Part shown: piece after piece, positions 47,159-56,586 of the stretch
How the letters are laid out: every line of letters begins with the position of its first letter
Numbering within the stretch: position 1 is the first letter of the stretch
NCBI RefSeq assembly: GCF_026627255.1
Contig: NZ_JAPNLM010000002.1
Span: 1 to 64,000 of the forward strand
Length of the DNA stretch: 64,000 nt
Origin: Streptomyces antarcticus
Lineage (GTDB): Bacteria > Actinomycetota > Actinomycetes > Streptomycetales > Streptomycetaceae
Direction: 5' to 3'
Position numbers and translations under genes: made by a program
Notes under the pieces: model-generated
Databases searched by the model: none
What the model was told of the DNA's origin: nothing
Seen by the model: the letters and a program-made list of their open reading frames with translations, nothing else

Positions 47159-48376
47159 GTGCCTCAACCCGAACGTGAGCATTCCCCCGCGACCCATCCC
47201 GCGCATCCCGTACCCGCCCACCCGCACGTCGCCACCCTGCGGCGGCTGGAGAAGTCCGCCGGCCGGCTCGCGGCCAACGCGATCGCGCGGATGGACGAGA
47301 CCCTGCCGTGGTACCGGGCGATGCCCCCGGAGAACCGGTCGTGGATCGGCCTGGTCGCACAGGCCGGCATCGCCGCGTTCACCGAGTGGTTCCGGCACCC
47401 GGAGACCACTCAGGCGATCTCCACCGACGTGTTCGGGACGGCTCCGCGCGAGCTGACCCGGGCGATCACGCTGCGCCAGACCGTCGAGATGGTCCGCACG
47501 ACGATCGAGGTCATGGAGACCGCGATCGAGGAGGTGGCGGCCCCGGGCGACGAGTCGATCCTGCGCGAGGCGCTGCTGGTGTACGCCCGGGAGATCGCCT
47601 TCGCGACGGCCCAGGTGTACGCGCAGGCCGCCGAGGCGCGCGGGGCCTGGGACGCCCGACTGGAGTCCCTCGTGGTCAACGCGGTGCTGTCCGGCGAGGC
47701 CGACGAGGGTGCGCTGTCGCGGGCGGCGGCGTTGGGCTGGAACTCGCCCGAGTACGTGTGCGTGGTGCTCGGTACCGCTCCGGAGGGCGACAGCGAGCTG
47801 ACCGTCGAGGCGATCCGGCGCGCGGCCCGCCACCACAAGCTCCAGGTCCTCACCGGCGTCCTCGGCGACCGGCTGGTCGTCATCGCGGGCGGCAGCGACA
47901 ACCCGATGCAGGTCGCGAAGTCCCTGATCGGCCCGTTCGCGGCCGGACCGGTGGTAGCCGGCCCGGTGGTGCCGGACCTGCTGAACGCGACGAAGTCCGC
48001 GCAGGCCGCGGCGGCCGGGCTGAAGGCCTGCACGGCGTGGCAGGACGCCCCGCGCCCGGTCCTGGCGGACGATCTCCTTCCAGAGCGGGCGATCGCCTCC
48101 GATCCCGCTGCGCGCGAGCAGTTGGTGGAGGAGATCTACAGACCGCTGGAGGAGGCGGGGTCGGCGCTGCTGGAGACGCTGAGCGTCTACCTGGAGCAGG
48201 CGAGCAGCCTGGAAGGGGCGGCCCGGATGCTGTTCGTGCACCCCAACACGGTGCGCTACCGGCTCCGACGTGTGACCGATGTCACCGGCTGGTCACCCTC
48301 CGATGTCCGTTCCGCGTTCACCCTGCGGATCGCCCTGATCCTCGGGCGTCTGGCCGACGGCGATCTTCAGTCCTAG
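47159..48376 (+). CDS. fasR: PucR-type activator of fatty acid synthase genes (FasR)
   Basis: 405 residues. A central PucR-like domain is followed by a C-terminal HTH_30: LLETLSVYLEQASSLEGAARMLFVHPNTVRYRLRRV. It is placed directly before fabD, in the position of FasR of S. coelicolor, which activates the fabD-fabH-acpP-fabF promoter and thus governs fatty acid and triacylglycerol supply. GTG start; a weak CAGTCT six bases upstream again suggests a leaderless message. The gap to fabD is 89 bases and should hold its target site. Confidence 0.92.
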   Translation: MPQPEREHSPATHPAHPVPAHPHVATLRRLEKSAGRLAANAIARMDETLPWYRAMPPENRSWIGLVAQAGIAAFTEWFRHPETTQAISTDVFGTAPRELTRAITLRQTVEMVRTTIEVMETAIEEVAAPGDESILREALLVYAREIAFATAQVYAQAAEARGAWDARLESLVVNAVLSGEADEGALSRAAALGWNSPEYVCVVLGTAPEGDSELTVEAIRRAARHHKLQVLTGVLGDRLVVIAGGSDNPMQVAKSLIGPFAAGPVVAGPVVPDLLNATKSAQAAAAGLKACTAWQDAPRPVLADDLLPERAIASDPAAREQLVEEIYRPLEEAGSALLETLSVYLEQASSLEGAARMLFVHPNTVRYRLRRVTDVTGWSPSDVRSAFTLRIALILGRLADGDLQS

Positions 48377-48465
48377 ACTTTTGTCGGACATCAACAATTA
48401 CCCCGACGGTTCTTCGTCCCTGTCCCCACGGGCGGCGGGGGCCTCAAACAAGAGAGAGTGTGAGG

Positions 48466-49383
48466 GTGCTCGTACTCGTCGCTCCCGGCCAAGGCGCTCA
48501 GACGCCCGGCTTCCTGACTCCCTGGCTCGACCTGCCCGGCGCCGCTGACCGCGTCGCCGCGTGGTCGGACGCCATCGGGCTCGACCTTGCCCACTACGGC
48601 ACGAACGCCGACGCCGACGAGATCCGCGACACGGCCGTGGCCCAGCCGCTGCTCGTCGCCGCGGGTCTGCTGTCCGCCGCCGCGCTCGGCTCCCGTACGG
48701 CGTTCGGCGCCGTCGCGGGCCACAGCGTCGGCGAGATCACCGCCGCCGCGTACGCGGGCGTGCTGTCCGAGACGGACGCGCTGCAGCTGGTCCGCACGCG
48801 CGGACTGGCGATGGCCGAGGCCTCCGCCGTCACCGAGACCGGCATGGCCGCGGTCCTCGGCGGCGACCAGGACGTGGTCCTCGCCCATCTGGAGAAGCTG
48901 GGTCTGACCCCGGCCAACATCAACGGCGCGGGCCAGATCGTGGCCGCCGGCACCACGGAGCAGATCGCCGCCCTGGTGGCGGAGAAGCCCGAAGGCTCCA
49001 TGAAGGTCGTCGCCCTCAAGGTCGCGGGCGCCTTCCACACGCACCACATGACTCCCGCGGTCGCCACGCTGGCGAAGGCCTCCGAGGCCCTCTCCCCGGC
49101 GGACCCGGAGCTGAAGTACGTGTCGAACAAGGACGGCCTCGTCGTCACCAAGGGCGCCGACGTCGTCGCCCGCCTGGTCGGCCAGGTCGCCAACCCGGTC
49201 CGCTGGGACCTGTGCATGGAGACGTTCGCCGAGCTGGGCGTCACCGGGATCGTCGAACTGTGCCCCGGCGGCACGCTGACGGGTCTGGCCAAGCGCGCGC
49301 TCAAGGGTGTGCCGAGCGTGGCGCTGAAGACCCCGGACGATCTCGACAAGGCCGCGGCGCTCGTCGCCGAGCAGTCGGTCTGA
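48466..49383 (+). CDS. fabD: Malonyl-CoA:ACP transacylase
   Basis: 305 residues from a GTG at 48466, eight bases after the AGAGAG site; a GTG two codons earlier is possible. Active-site serine Ser87 in AGHSVGEITAAAYAG, the histidine in AGAFHTHHM, and the N-terminal VAPGQGAQTPGF. It loads malonate onto ACP. First gene of the type II fatty acid synthase operon, 19 bases before fabH. Confidence 0.97.
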   Translation: MLVLVAPGQGAQTPGFLTPWLDLPGAADRVAAWSDAIGLDLAHYGTNADADEIRDTAVAQPLLVAAGLLSAAALGSRTAFGAVAGHSVGEITAAAYAGVLSETDALQLVRTRGLAMAEASAVTETGMAAVLGGDQDVVLAHLEKLGLTPANINGAGQIVAAGTTEQIAALVAEKPEGSMKVVALKVAGAFHTHHMTPAVATLAKASEALSPADPELKYVSNKDGLVVTKGADVVARLVGQVANPVRWDLCMETFAELGVTGIVELCPGGTLTGLAKRALKGVPSVALKTPDDLDKAAALVAEQSV

Positions 49384-49402
49384 GAGAAGGAGCCCACACA
49401 GC

Positions 49403-50407
49403 ATGTCCAAGATCAAGCCGGCCAAGGGCTCCCCGTACGCCCGCATCCTCGGGGTCGGCGGCTACCGCCCGACCCGCGTGGTGCCCAACGAGGTCATCCT
49501 GGAGACGATCGACTCGTCCGACGAGTGGATCCGCTCCCGCTCCGGCATCGCGACCCGGCACTGGGCCTCGCCCCAGGAGACCGTCGCCGCGATGTCGGTG
49601 GAGGCCTCGGGCAAGGCCCTGGCCGACGCCGGTGTCTCCCCCGAGCAGATCGGGGCCGTGATCGTCTCGACGGTCTCGCACTTCAAGCAGACCCCGGCGA
49701 TCGCGACCGAGATCGCCCACCGGATCGGCGCGGGCAAGCCCGCCGCGTTCGACATCTCCGCCGGCTGCGCCGGTTTCGGCTACGGCCTGACCCTGGCCAA
49801 GGGTCTCGTGGTGGAGGGGTCGGCGGAGTACGTCCTCGTCATCGGCGTGGAGCGGCTCTCGGACCTGACCGACTTGGAGGACCGCGCGACGGCCTTCCTG
49901 TTCGGCGACGGCGCCGGCGCCGTCGTCGTCGGTCCGTCGGACGAGCCGGCCATCGGCCCCACGGTGTGGGGTTCGGAGGGCGACAAGTCCGACACCATCA
50001 AGCAGACCGTGCCGTGGGACGAGTACCTCGGCAAGGACGGCGGCGAGAAGTTCCCGGCCATCACGCAGGAGGGCCAGGCGGTCTTCCGCTGGGCCGTCTT
50101 CGAGATGGCCAAGGTGGCCCAGCAGGCGCTGGACGCCGCCGGAATCGCCGCGGACGACCTGGACGTCTTCATCCCGCACCAGGCAAACATGCGGATCATC
50201 GACTCGATGGTGAAGACTCTGAAGCTGCCGGAGCACGTCACGGTCGCCCGTGACGTGGAGACCACCGGCAACACCTCGGCCGCCTCGATCCCGCTCGCTA
50301 TGGAGCGGCTCCTGGCGACCGGAGCGGCGAAGAGCGGCGACACCGCGCTCGTCATCGGCTTCGGGGCGGGACTCGTCTACGCCGCGACGGTCGTTACCCT
50401 CCCCTAG
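49403..50407 (+). CDS. fabH: Beta-ketoacyl-ACP synthase III
   Basis: 334 residues, RBS GAAGGAG, ATG start. Cys122 in FDISAGCAGFGYGL is the acyl-binding nucleophile, with the His in FIPHQANMRII and the Asn in TTGNTSAASIP completing the triad. It condenses a branched or acetyl-CoA starter with malonyl-ACP and so sets the branched-chain pattern of streptomycete lipids. It may also draw on acetyl-CoA made by the aceE product. Second gene of the operon. Confidence 0.97.
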   Translation: MSKIKPAKGSPYARILGVGGYRPTRVVPNEVILETIDSSDEWIRSRSGIATRHWASPQETVAAMSVEASGKALADAGVSPEQIGAVIVSTVSHFKQTPAIATEIAHRIGAGKPAAFDISAGCAGFGYGLTLAKGLVVEGSAEYVLVIGVERLSDLTDLEDRATAFLFGDGAGAVVVGPSDEPAIGPTVWGSEGDKSDTIKQTVPWDEYLGKDGGEKFPAITQEGQAVFRWAVFEMAKVAQQALDAAGIAADDLDVFIPHQANMRIIDSMVKTLKLPEHVTVARDVETTGNTSAASIPLAMERLLATGAAKSGDTALVIGFGAGLVYAATVVTLP

Positions 50408-50460
50408 GACCGGGATGCGCATTCCGGTCCTCACACCCAGTTACTGAGAAGGAGCGCCAC

Positions 50461-50709
50461 ATGGCCGCCACCCAGGAAGAAATCGTCGAAGGCCTCGCGG
50501 AGATCGTCAACGAGATCGCCGGCATCCCCCCCGAGGACGTCGCCGTCGAGAAGTCGTTCACCGACGACCTCGACGTCGACTCCCTGTCCATGGTCGAGGT
50601 CGTCGTCGCCGCCGAAGAGCGCTTCGACGTGAAGATCCCGGACGAGGACGTCAAGAACCTCAAGACGGTCGGCGACGCCGCCGACTACATCCTGAAGCAC
50701 CAGGCCTGA
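50461..50709 (+). CDS. acpP: Acyl carrier protein
   Basis: 82 residues, RBS GAGAAGGAG. Ser41 in DDLDVDSLSMVE takes the 4'-phosphopantetheine arm. The acidic helix II that docks partner enzymes (VEVVVAAEERFDVKIPDED) is normal. Lies 53 bases after fabH. Confidence 0.98.
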   Translation: MAATQEEIVEGLAEIVNEIAGIPPEDVAVEKSFTDDLDVDSLSMVEVVVAAEERFDVKIPDEDVKNLKTVGDAADYILKHQA

Positions 50710-50788
50710 GCCTGACGAGCGTTTGTCGCCACCTGGCGGTGGCGCCGTGACAATTCAGCACCCCCTGAGACGTGGAGAAAGAATTCCT

Positions 50789-52078
50789 GTGAGCCCGACC
50801 AATCGCACCGTGGTCGTCACCGGTATCGGCGCAACCACTCCGCTGGGTGGCGACAGCGCTTCGACCTGGGAAGGCCTGCTCGCCGGCCGTTCGGGCGTGA
50901 AGCCCTTGGAGGGCGAGCGCTTCGCCGAACTCCCGGTCCGCATCGCCGCCCGTGCCGCCGTGGACCCGAGTGAGGTCCTGCCCCGGCCGCTGGCCCGCAA
51001 GCTCGACCGCTCGGCGCAGTTCGCCGTCATCGCGGCCCGCGAGGCGTGGGCCGACGCCGGCTACACCGCTCCGGCGGGCACCGAGGCCGCGGACGGCGAG
51101 GATGCCGGCCCGGCCGTCGTTCCCGAGCGCCTGGGTACCGTGATCGCCTCCGGCATCGGTGGTGTGACGACCCTGCTCGACCAGTACGACGTACTCAAGG
51201 AGAAGGGCGTGCGCCGGGTTTCCCCGCACACCGTTCCCATGCTCATGCCGAACGGCCCGTCGGCCAACGTGGGCCTGGAGGTCAACGCCCGCGCGGGCGT
51301 GCACACCCCGGTCAGCGCCTGTGCCTCCGGTGCCGAAGCCATCGGCTACGCCGTCGAGATGATCCGTACCGGCCGTGCCGACGTGGTCGTCGCCGGCGGT
51401 ACCGAGGCGGCCATCCACCCTCTGCCGATCGCCGCGTTCGCCAACATGATGGCGATGTCCAAGAACAACGAACACCCCGAGCAGGCCTCCCGCCCGTACG
51501 ACAAGGGCCGTGACGGCTTCGTCCTCGGCGAGGGCGCGGGCGTCGTGATCCTGGAGTCCGCCGAGCACGCCGCCGCGCGCGGTGCCCGGGTCTACTGCGA
51601 GGTGCTGGGCCAGGGCCTGTCCGCGGACAGCCACCACATCGCGCAGCCGGAGCCGACCGGCCGTGGTGTCGCGGCCGCGGTGCAGAACCTGCTCGACAAC
51701 ACGGGCCTGGACCCGGCCGAGCTGGTCCACCTGAACGCGCACGCCACGTCGACCCCGCAGGGTGACACGGCCGAGCTGAAGGCGCTGCGCAAGGTGCTGG
51801 GCAACGACCTCGACCACATCGCGATCTCCGCCACCAAGTCGATGACCGGCCACCTGCTGGGCGGTGCGGGCGGCATCGAGACCGTCGCGACCGTGCTGGC
51901 GCTGTACAACCGGCTGGCCCCGCCGACGATCAACATCGACGATCTGGACGACGACATCGACGCGGACATCGTGCGCGGCGAGCCGCGCAAGCTGCCGGCC
52001 GACGGTCCGATCTCCGCGATCAACAACTCCTTCGGCTTCGGCGGACACAACGTCACCCTGGCGTTCCGCACCGTCTAG
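50789..52078 (+). CDS. fabF: Beta-ketoacyl-ACP synthase II
   Basis: 429 residues from a GTG at 50789 with GTGGAGAAAG upstream. Cys178 in VSACASGAEAIGYA is the nucleophile; the two histidines are in NAHATSTPQGD and TKSMTGHLLGGAGG, followed by NNSFGFGGHN. It elongates the growing acyl chain. Some 15 extra residues (GTEAADGEDAGPAVVPE) lie between VIAAREAWADAGY and GTVIASG. Last gene of the operon, closed by a strong terminator. Confidence 0.97.
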   Translation: MSPTNRTVVVTGIGATTPLGGDSASTWEGLLAGRSGVKPLEGERFAELPVRIAARAAVDPSEVLPRPLARKLDRSAQFAVIAAREAWADAGYTAPAGTEAADGEDAGPAVVPERLGTVIASGIGGVTTLLDQYDVLKEKGVRRVSPHTVPMLMPNGPSANVGLEVNARAGVHTPVSACASGAEAIGYAVEMIRTGRADVVVAGGTEAAIHPLPIAAFANMMAMSKNNEHPEQASRPYDKGRDGFVLGEGAGVVILESAEHAAARGARVYCEVLGQGLSADSHHIAQPEPTGRGVAAAVQNLLDNTGLDPAELVHLNAHATSTPQGDTAELKALRKVLGNDLDHIAISATKSMTGHLLGGAGGIETVATVLALYNRLAPPTINIDDLDDDIDADIVRGEPRKLPADGPISAINNSFGFGGHNVTLAFRTV

Positions 52079-52090
52079 TACGGCCGGACA

Positions 52091-52124
52091 GGAAGGCCCG
52101 CCCGGGATCCCGGGCGGGCCTTCC
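52091..52124. terminator. Bidirectional terminator after fabF
   Basis: A 34-base perfect palindrome: GGAAGGCCCGCCCGGGA joined directly to its complement. It serves the convergent fabF and DUF3145 genes. Confidence 0.85.
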
Positions 52125-52145
52125 GCGTGTCGGGGACGACGCCCC

Positions 52146-52640
52146 CTAGACGACCTGGTGGAGCCAGCGGACCGGGGCGCCCTCGCCCGCGTACCGGAAG
52201 GGCTCCAGTTCGTCGTCCCAGGGCTTGCCGAGCAGCTTGGCGATCTCCGCCTCGAGGTCGGTCTCGCCGTGCGCGGACCGGGCGAGGGCTGCGCGCAGCC
52301 GGTCCTCGGGGATCAGGATGTCCCCGTGCATGCCGGTGACGGCGTGGAAGATGCCGAGCTCCGGGGTGGAGCTGTAGCGCTCGCCCTCGGCCGTCGGACA
52401 GGGTTCCGCGGTCACTTCGAAGCGCAGCAGGTGCCAGCCGCGCAAGGCGGAGGCGAGTTTCGAGGCGGTGCCGGCTTCCGCCTGCCAGGAGAACTCGGCT
52501 CTCCAGGTTCCGGGAGAGGCGGGCTGCCTGATCCAGTCGAGGTTCACCCGCACCCCGAGTACGCCCGCAACAGCCCATTCCACGTGCGGGCAGAGCGCGC
52601 GCGGCGCGGAATGCACGTACAGAACTCCACGTGTCGTCAC
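52146..52640 (-). CDS. DUF3145 family protein
   Basis: 164 residues, GTG start with TGGAGG upstream. TRGVLYVHSAPRALCPHVEWAVAGVLG, then WRAEFSWQAEAGTASKLASALRGWHLLRFEVTAEPC and LEPFRYAGEGAPVRWLHQVV, all typical of DUF3145, which follows fabF in streptomycetes. No reaction is known. Its constant place beside the fatty acid genes hints at a linked role. Confidence 0.9.
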   Translation of the reverse strand: MTTRGVLYVHSAPRALCPHVEWAVAGVLGVRVNLDWIRQPASPGTWRAEFSWQAEAGTASKLASALRGWHLLRFEVTAEPCPTAEGERYSSTPELGIFHAVTGMHGDILIPEDRLRAALARSAHGETDLEAEIAKLLGKPWDDELEPFRYAGEGAPVRWLHQVV

Positions 52641-52891
52641 CGGGACCTCCAGTCTGGGACGAGGTCGGGAATAAAACTCCAGAAAACGGACAGTATGTGA
52701 CGTGATGTAATGTAACGGAAATTTTTTGACATTGCGCTACGGAACCTGCGGCCGAAACATCACGGGAAAAAGCTACCGTGCGTCAGGGGTCGCGGTGTGA
52801 CGTACGGTCGCTCCAAGGCCGCTAATCACAGAGCTTTCACTCAGCAGGACGTCCCTGTACGACGAGGGGGCGACGAGGAGGGACCCCACCC
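52641..52891. promoter_or_regulatory. AT-rich divergent promoter region
   Basis: Between the DUF3145 and GDSL genes. Bases 52680-52740 are unusually AT-rich for this genome (GTAATGTAACG, ATTTTTTGACATT) and include TTGACA at 52726, a plausible -35 box. No gene is present. Confidence 0.45.
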
Positions 52892-53788
52892 ATGCGCACC
52901 ACCGCTCCGCGCCGCCGCGCGCGCCGGACCTTCGCGGGCGCGGCAGCGGTGGCGGTCCTCCTGGGCGGGGCGCTGGCCGGGTGCGGCCCGGGCGGGTCGG
53001 GGGGCGAGGGCGACCGCGGGGCGCGGTCGGCGCCCCGCTGGAACACGGCGCCCGCCTCGGTCGCGGCCGTGGGCGACTCCATCACGCGCGGCTTCGACGC
53101 CTGTTCGGTCCTGGCGGACTGCCCGGAGGTGTCCTGGGCCACCGGCAACGACCCCGCGGTCCGCTCGCTGGCCACCCGGCTGCTCGGGGAGGCGCAGGCG
53201 CCCGCCCGCAGCTGGAACCACGCGGTGACGGGCTCCCGGATGGCGGACCTGACGGGGCAGCTCGCGGAAGCCGCCGCGAACAAGCCCGAGCTGGTCACGG
53301 TCATGGTCGGCTCCAACGACGCCTGCCGTCCGACCGCTTCGTCGATGACGCCGGTGGCGGATTTCCGGTCCGGTTTCGAGCAGGCGCTCGCCGGGCTGCG
53401 GGCCGCGTCGCCCGCCTCCCAGGTGTACGTCTCCAGCGTGCCGGACCTCCAGCGGCTGTGGGAGCAGGGCAAGGACCTCCCGATGGTCCGCCAGGTCTGG
53501 AAGCTGGGCATCTGCCAGTCGATGCTCGCCGACCCGCTGTCGGCGGCCTCGGGGGCGACCGCCCGGCGCGAGCAGGTGCGGGCGCGGGTGGTCGAGTACA
53601 ACGAGGTGCTGCGCGAGGTCTGCGCGAAGGACCCGCTGTGCCGTTACGACGGCGGAGCGGTGTTCCAGTACCCCTTCGACGCACAGCAGTTGAGTCGCTG
53701 GGACTGGTTCCACCCGGGCCGGGACGGTCAGGCGCGGCTCGCGGAACTGGCGCACCGCCAGGTGACGGCGGCCGATCCGCCGCGTTGA
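52892..53788 (+). CDS. SGNH/GDSL hydrolase lipoprotein
   Basis: 298 residues. The lipobox LGGALAGC is followed by a Gly-rich linker. SGNH blocks: AAVGDSITRGFD (Ser), the loop WNHAVTGSRMADL (Gly), MVGSNDAC (Asn) and DWFHPGRDGQARLAEL (Asp/His). It would be an esterase or lipase held on the outer face of the membrane. ATG start with GAGGAGGGA. Several Cys residues may form disulfides. Confidence 0.93.
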   Translation: MRTTAPRRRARRTFAGAAAVAVLLGGALAGCGPGGSGGEGDRGARSAPRWNTAPASVAAVGDSITRGFDACSVLADCPEVSWATGNDPAVRSLATRLLGEAQAPARSWNHAVTGSRMADLTGQLAEAAANKPELVTVMVGSNDACRPTASSMTPVADFRSGFEQALAGLRAASPASQVYVSSVPDLQRLWEQGKDLPMVRQVWKLGICQSMLADPLSAASGATARREQVRARVVEYNEVLREVCAKDPLCRYDGGAVFQYPFDAQQLSRWDWFHPGRDGQARLAELAHRQVTAADPPR

Positions 53789-53796
53789 CGCGGGAG

Positions 53797-53830
53797 GACC
53801 GGGAGCGGGTGTCAGGGCCCGCTCCCGGTC
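53797..53830. terminator. Terminator between GDSL and GH3 genes
   Basis: Thirteen-bp stem GACCGGGAGCGGG (53797-53809) with CCCGCTCCCGGTC (53818-53830), between two convergent genes. Confidence 0.75.
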
Positions 53831-53905
53831 CGGTTCTTGGGTGTTTTCCGGCCAATCCGGACGCCACCCGCTAGTGGTGCCCCGCCGGAGTGTCGGGCCG
53901 GTGCG

Positions 53906-56416
53906 TCACGCGACGTCGATCGTGGCCGTCAGCCGGGTGTCGCCGTGCGCGTGACTCGCGCGGACCTCGTAGGCCCCGCCGATCCGCCGCCAGCCGCGGG
54001 CGGTCTCGTCCCAGATCTCGAAGGCCCGGGCTGGCAGGCCGATCTCGGCCTCGACGCTCTCGCCGGGGCCCGCCTCGACGCCCGCGAAGGCGGCCAGCCA
54101 GCTCGCCGGACGCTCCACGGCCGCGCCCGGCGCGCCGCCCTCCGAGCCCTCCCCGGGCGCCAGGTAGATCTGGACGACCTCGCGGCCGGGCCGGGTGCCG
54201 GTGTTGGTGACGCGGACCCGGACCGTGCCGGCGGTGGCCTCCAGCGACTCGTACGCCCAGTCCGTGTAGCCGAGGCCGTGCCCGAAGGGGTAGGCGGGGG
54301 CGATGCCCTCCTTCTCGTACGCCCGGTAGCCGACGAAGAGCCCCTCGCGGTACTCCAGGCGGCCGTCGACGGGCAGCACCTCGGTGACGGGCGCGTCGGC
54401 GAACCGGGCCGGCCAGGTGGTGGGCAGCCGCCCGCCGGGCTCCGCGTCGCCGAGGAGCACGTCGGCCAGCGCGGCCCCGCCCTCCTGGCCCGGGAACCAG
54501 GTCAGCAGGACGGCGGCCACGTCCTCGCGCCACGGGAGCTCGACCGGGGAGCCCGCGTTGACGACGACCACGGTGTTCGGGTTGGCGGCGGCGACCGCGC
54601 GGACCAGGTCGTCCTGGCGGCCCGGGAGGGCGAGGTCGCGGCGGTCGAAGCCCTCGGACTCCACGCGCTCGGTGGTGGCGACGACCACGACGGCGGTGTC
54701 GGCGGCGCGCGCGGCCGCCACGGCCTCGGCGATGAGCTCGTCGGCGTCGCGCTGCGGGGCGAGGTGGAGCAGCGAGAACATGATCGCCTTGAGGGGCAGC
54801 GCGGTCATGTCGGGGACCTGGTAGGTCAGCGACACCTCGACGGGCTCCCCCTCGGTCAGGGTGGCGCGGCCGCGCTCGCTGGGGGCGCCGAAGAACGCCT
54901 CGAACGGGTCGGCCTCGTCGCCCATCTCCTGGACGCCCTCCCACAGGGTCTCGCCGCCGACGGCGAGGGTGAAGGCGCCGAGGCCGCGGGTGCCGAAGGC
55001 GTGCTCGCCGCTCTCGCGCGGCAGGAACGTACCGGTGACCTCGATGCTCGCCATCGTGTCGTACGCGGCGCCCGCGGGCAGGTCGTCGCCGATCCACTGG
55101 ACCTGGCCGGACGGCAGGCTGCCCTCGCCGAGGACGGCGCCGGAGGCGTCGCGGCAGACGGCGCGCAGCCCGAAGCCCTGGTCGGCGGGGACGAGTTCCT
55201 CGGAGGGGTCGGCGCCGACGGCGAAGGTCAGCGCCCCCTGCGGGAGCGCGGCGGTGAGGCCGTCCAGCGGCGAGACGATCCGCTCGGGGAAGACGGTGGC
55301 GGAGCCCCCGCCGAGGACCCGGGCGTCGCGGGCGGCGGCCCCCATGAGGGCCACGGTGCGTCCGGCGGAGGCGTCGAGCGGGAGGGCGCCGTCCTCGTTG
55401 CGTACGAGCACGAAACCGCGGGTGGCGAGCTCCCGGGCCAGGGCCTGGCCGTCGATGCCGGACGGCGGCTCGGCGACGGCGGCGGGGGCGCCCTCCAGGA
55501 TGCCGACGCGGGCGGCGAGGCGCAGGACGTTGCGGACGGCCGCGTCGACGGAGGACTCGGGGACCTCCCCGGCGCGCACGGCCTCGGCGAGGGCGGGCCC
55601 GTAGACGGTGGCGGGGCCGGGCATGGCCACGTCGAGGCCGCCCTCGATGTCACCGGTGGTGGAGCGGGCCGCCATCCAGTCGGAGACGTTGTAGCCGTCG
55701 AAGCCCCACTCGGCGCGCAGGACCTCGTTCACCAGGTACCGGTTCTCGGTCATCGAGGTGCCGTTGACCCGGTTGTAGGAGGTCATGATGCCCCAGGGGT
55801 GGGCGTTCGCGACGATGGCCTCGAACGGGGCCAGGTACAGCTCGCGCAGCGGGCGCGGGTCGATGACGCAGTCGACGGTGAACCGGTCGGTCTCCGCCTC
55901 GTTTCCGGCGAAGTGCTTGACGGTGGTGCCGACGCCGCCGTCCTGGACGCCCTTCACGTAGCCGCTGCCGACCGCCCCGGTCAGGTAGGGGTCTTCGGAG
56001 TAGCACTCGAAGTGCCGGCCGCCGAGCGGGGAGCGGTGCAGGTTCACGGTGGGCGCGAGGAGGACGTGGACGCCCTTGCGGCGCGCCTCCTGGGCGAGGA
56101 GGCGGCCGGCGCGGCGGGCGAGCGCGGGGTCCCAGGCGGCGGCGAGCGCGGTCGGGGAGGGCAGGGCGACGGAGGGGTCGTCGGCGGTCCAGCGCACGCC
56201 GCGCACCCCGATGGGGCCGTCGGACATGACCAGGGACTGCAGCCCGATCTCGGGGACGGCGGGCAGGGACCACATGTCCTGGCCCGCCAGGAGCCGGGTC
56301 TTGGCGTCGAGGTCCAGCTTGTCGAGCGCCGCCTCCACGGCGTCTTCACGGCTTTGGTCTTCGCGGGCCTGGTCGTCGCGGGCCTGAACTTCGCGGACCT
56401 GATCGGCATCGGTCAC
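53906..56416 (-). CDS. Beta-glucosidase, GH family 3 with PA14 domain
   Basis: 836 residues from a GTG at 56416, fixed by GAGGAGG. The barrel contains MSDGPIGVRG, LAPTVNLHRSPLGGRHFECYSEDP, TVKHFAGNEAE and GFDGYNVSDWMAARST, the last with the catalytic Asp. The second domain has VVVVATTERVESEGFDRRDLALPG with the acid. A PA14-like beta domain is inserted near residues 390-500 (FLPRESGEHAFGTRGLGAF...), and a fibronectin III-like end (GTRPGREVVQIYL) closes the chain. No signal peptide, so it acts inside the cell on imported oligosaccharides or glycosides. A divergent TetR gene probably regulates it. Confidence 0.93.
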   Translation of the reverse strand: MTDADQVREVQARDDQAREDQSREDAVEAALDKLDLDAKTRLLAGQDMWSLPAVPEIGLQSLVMSDGPIGVRGVRWTADDPSVALPSPTALAAAWDPALARRAGRLLAQEARRKGVHVLLAPTVNLHRSPLGGRHFECYSEDPYLTGAVGSGYVKGVQDGGVGTTVKHFAGNEAETDRFTVDCVIDPRPLRELYLAPFEAIVANAHPWGIMTSYNRVNGTSMTENRYLVNEVLRAEWGFDGYNVSDWMAARSTTGDIEGGLDVAMPGPATVYGPALAEAVRAGEVPESSVDAAVRNVLRLAARVGILEGAPAAVAEPPSGIDGQALARELATRGFVLVRNEDGALPLDASAGRTVALMGAAARDARVLGGGSATVFPERIVSPLDGLTAALPQGALTFAVGADPSEELVPADQGFGLRAVCRDASGAVLGEGSLPSGQVQWIGDDLPAGAAYDTMASIEVTGTFLPRESGEHAFGTRGLGAFTLAVGGETLWEGVQEMGDEADPFEAFFGAPSERGRATLTEGEPVEVSLTYQVPDMTALPLKAIMFSLLHLAPQRDADELIAEAVAAARAADTAVVVVATTERVESEGFDRRDLALPGRQDDLVRAVAAANPNTVVVVNAGSPVELPWREDVAAVLLTWFPGQEGGAALADVLLGDAEPGGRLPTTWPARFADAPVTEVLPVDGRLEYREGLFVGYRAYEKEGIAPAYPFGHGLGYTDWAYESLEATAGTVRVRVTNTGTRPGREVVQIYLAPGEGSEGGAPGAAVERPASWLAAFAGVEAGPGESVEAEIGLPARAFEIWDETARGWRRIGGAYEVRASHAHGDTRLTATIDVA

Positions 56417-56511
56417 GGCCGTGCCTCCTCGTTGGGTGCGTTGGGTGCGGTGCGTGCGGTTGCGCGGGGCGGTCGCCCCCATCGTGGACCCGATACCTGG
56501 TGAGCGGTAGG

Positions 56512-56540
56512 CTTCGTAATGCATTCGTGACATTCACATG
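56512..56540. promoter_or_regulatory. Possible operator in GH3/TetR divergent promoter
   Basis: An 8-bp palindrome AATGCATT and an inverted repeat GTGACATTCAC within 25 bases, halfway between the two start codons. Either could be the binding site of the adjacent TetR protein. Confidence 0.4.
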
Positions 56541-56586
56541 CCGTACGGTCCTGCTGGCGGCTGTGAACGAGGAGAGGGACCGGGCG

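Noticed and set aside
53837..56503. 888-codon plus-strand frame opposite the GH3 gene
   Set aside because: A mirror frame; Gly/Asp/Val-rich without motifs.
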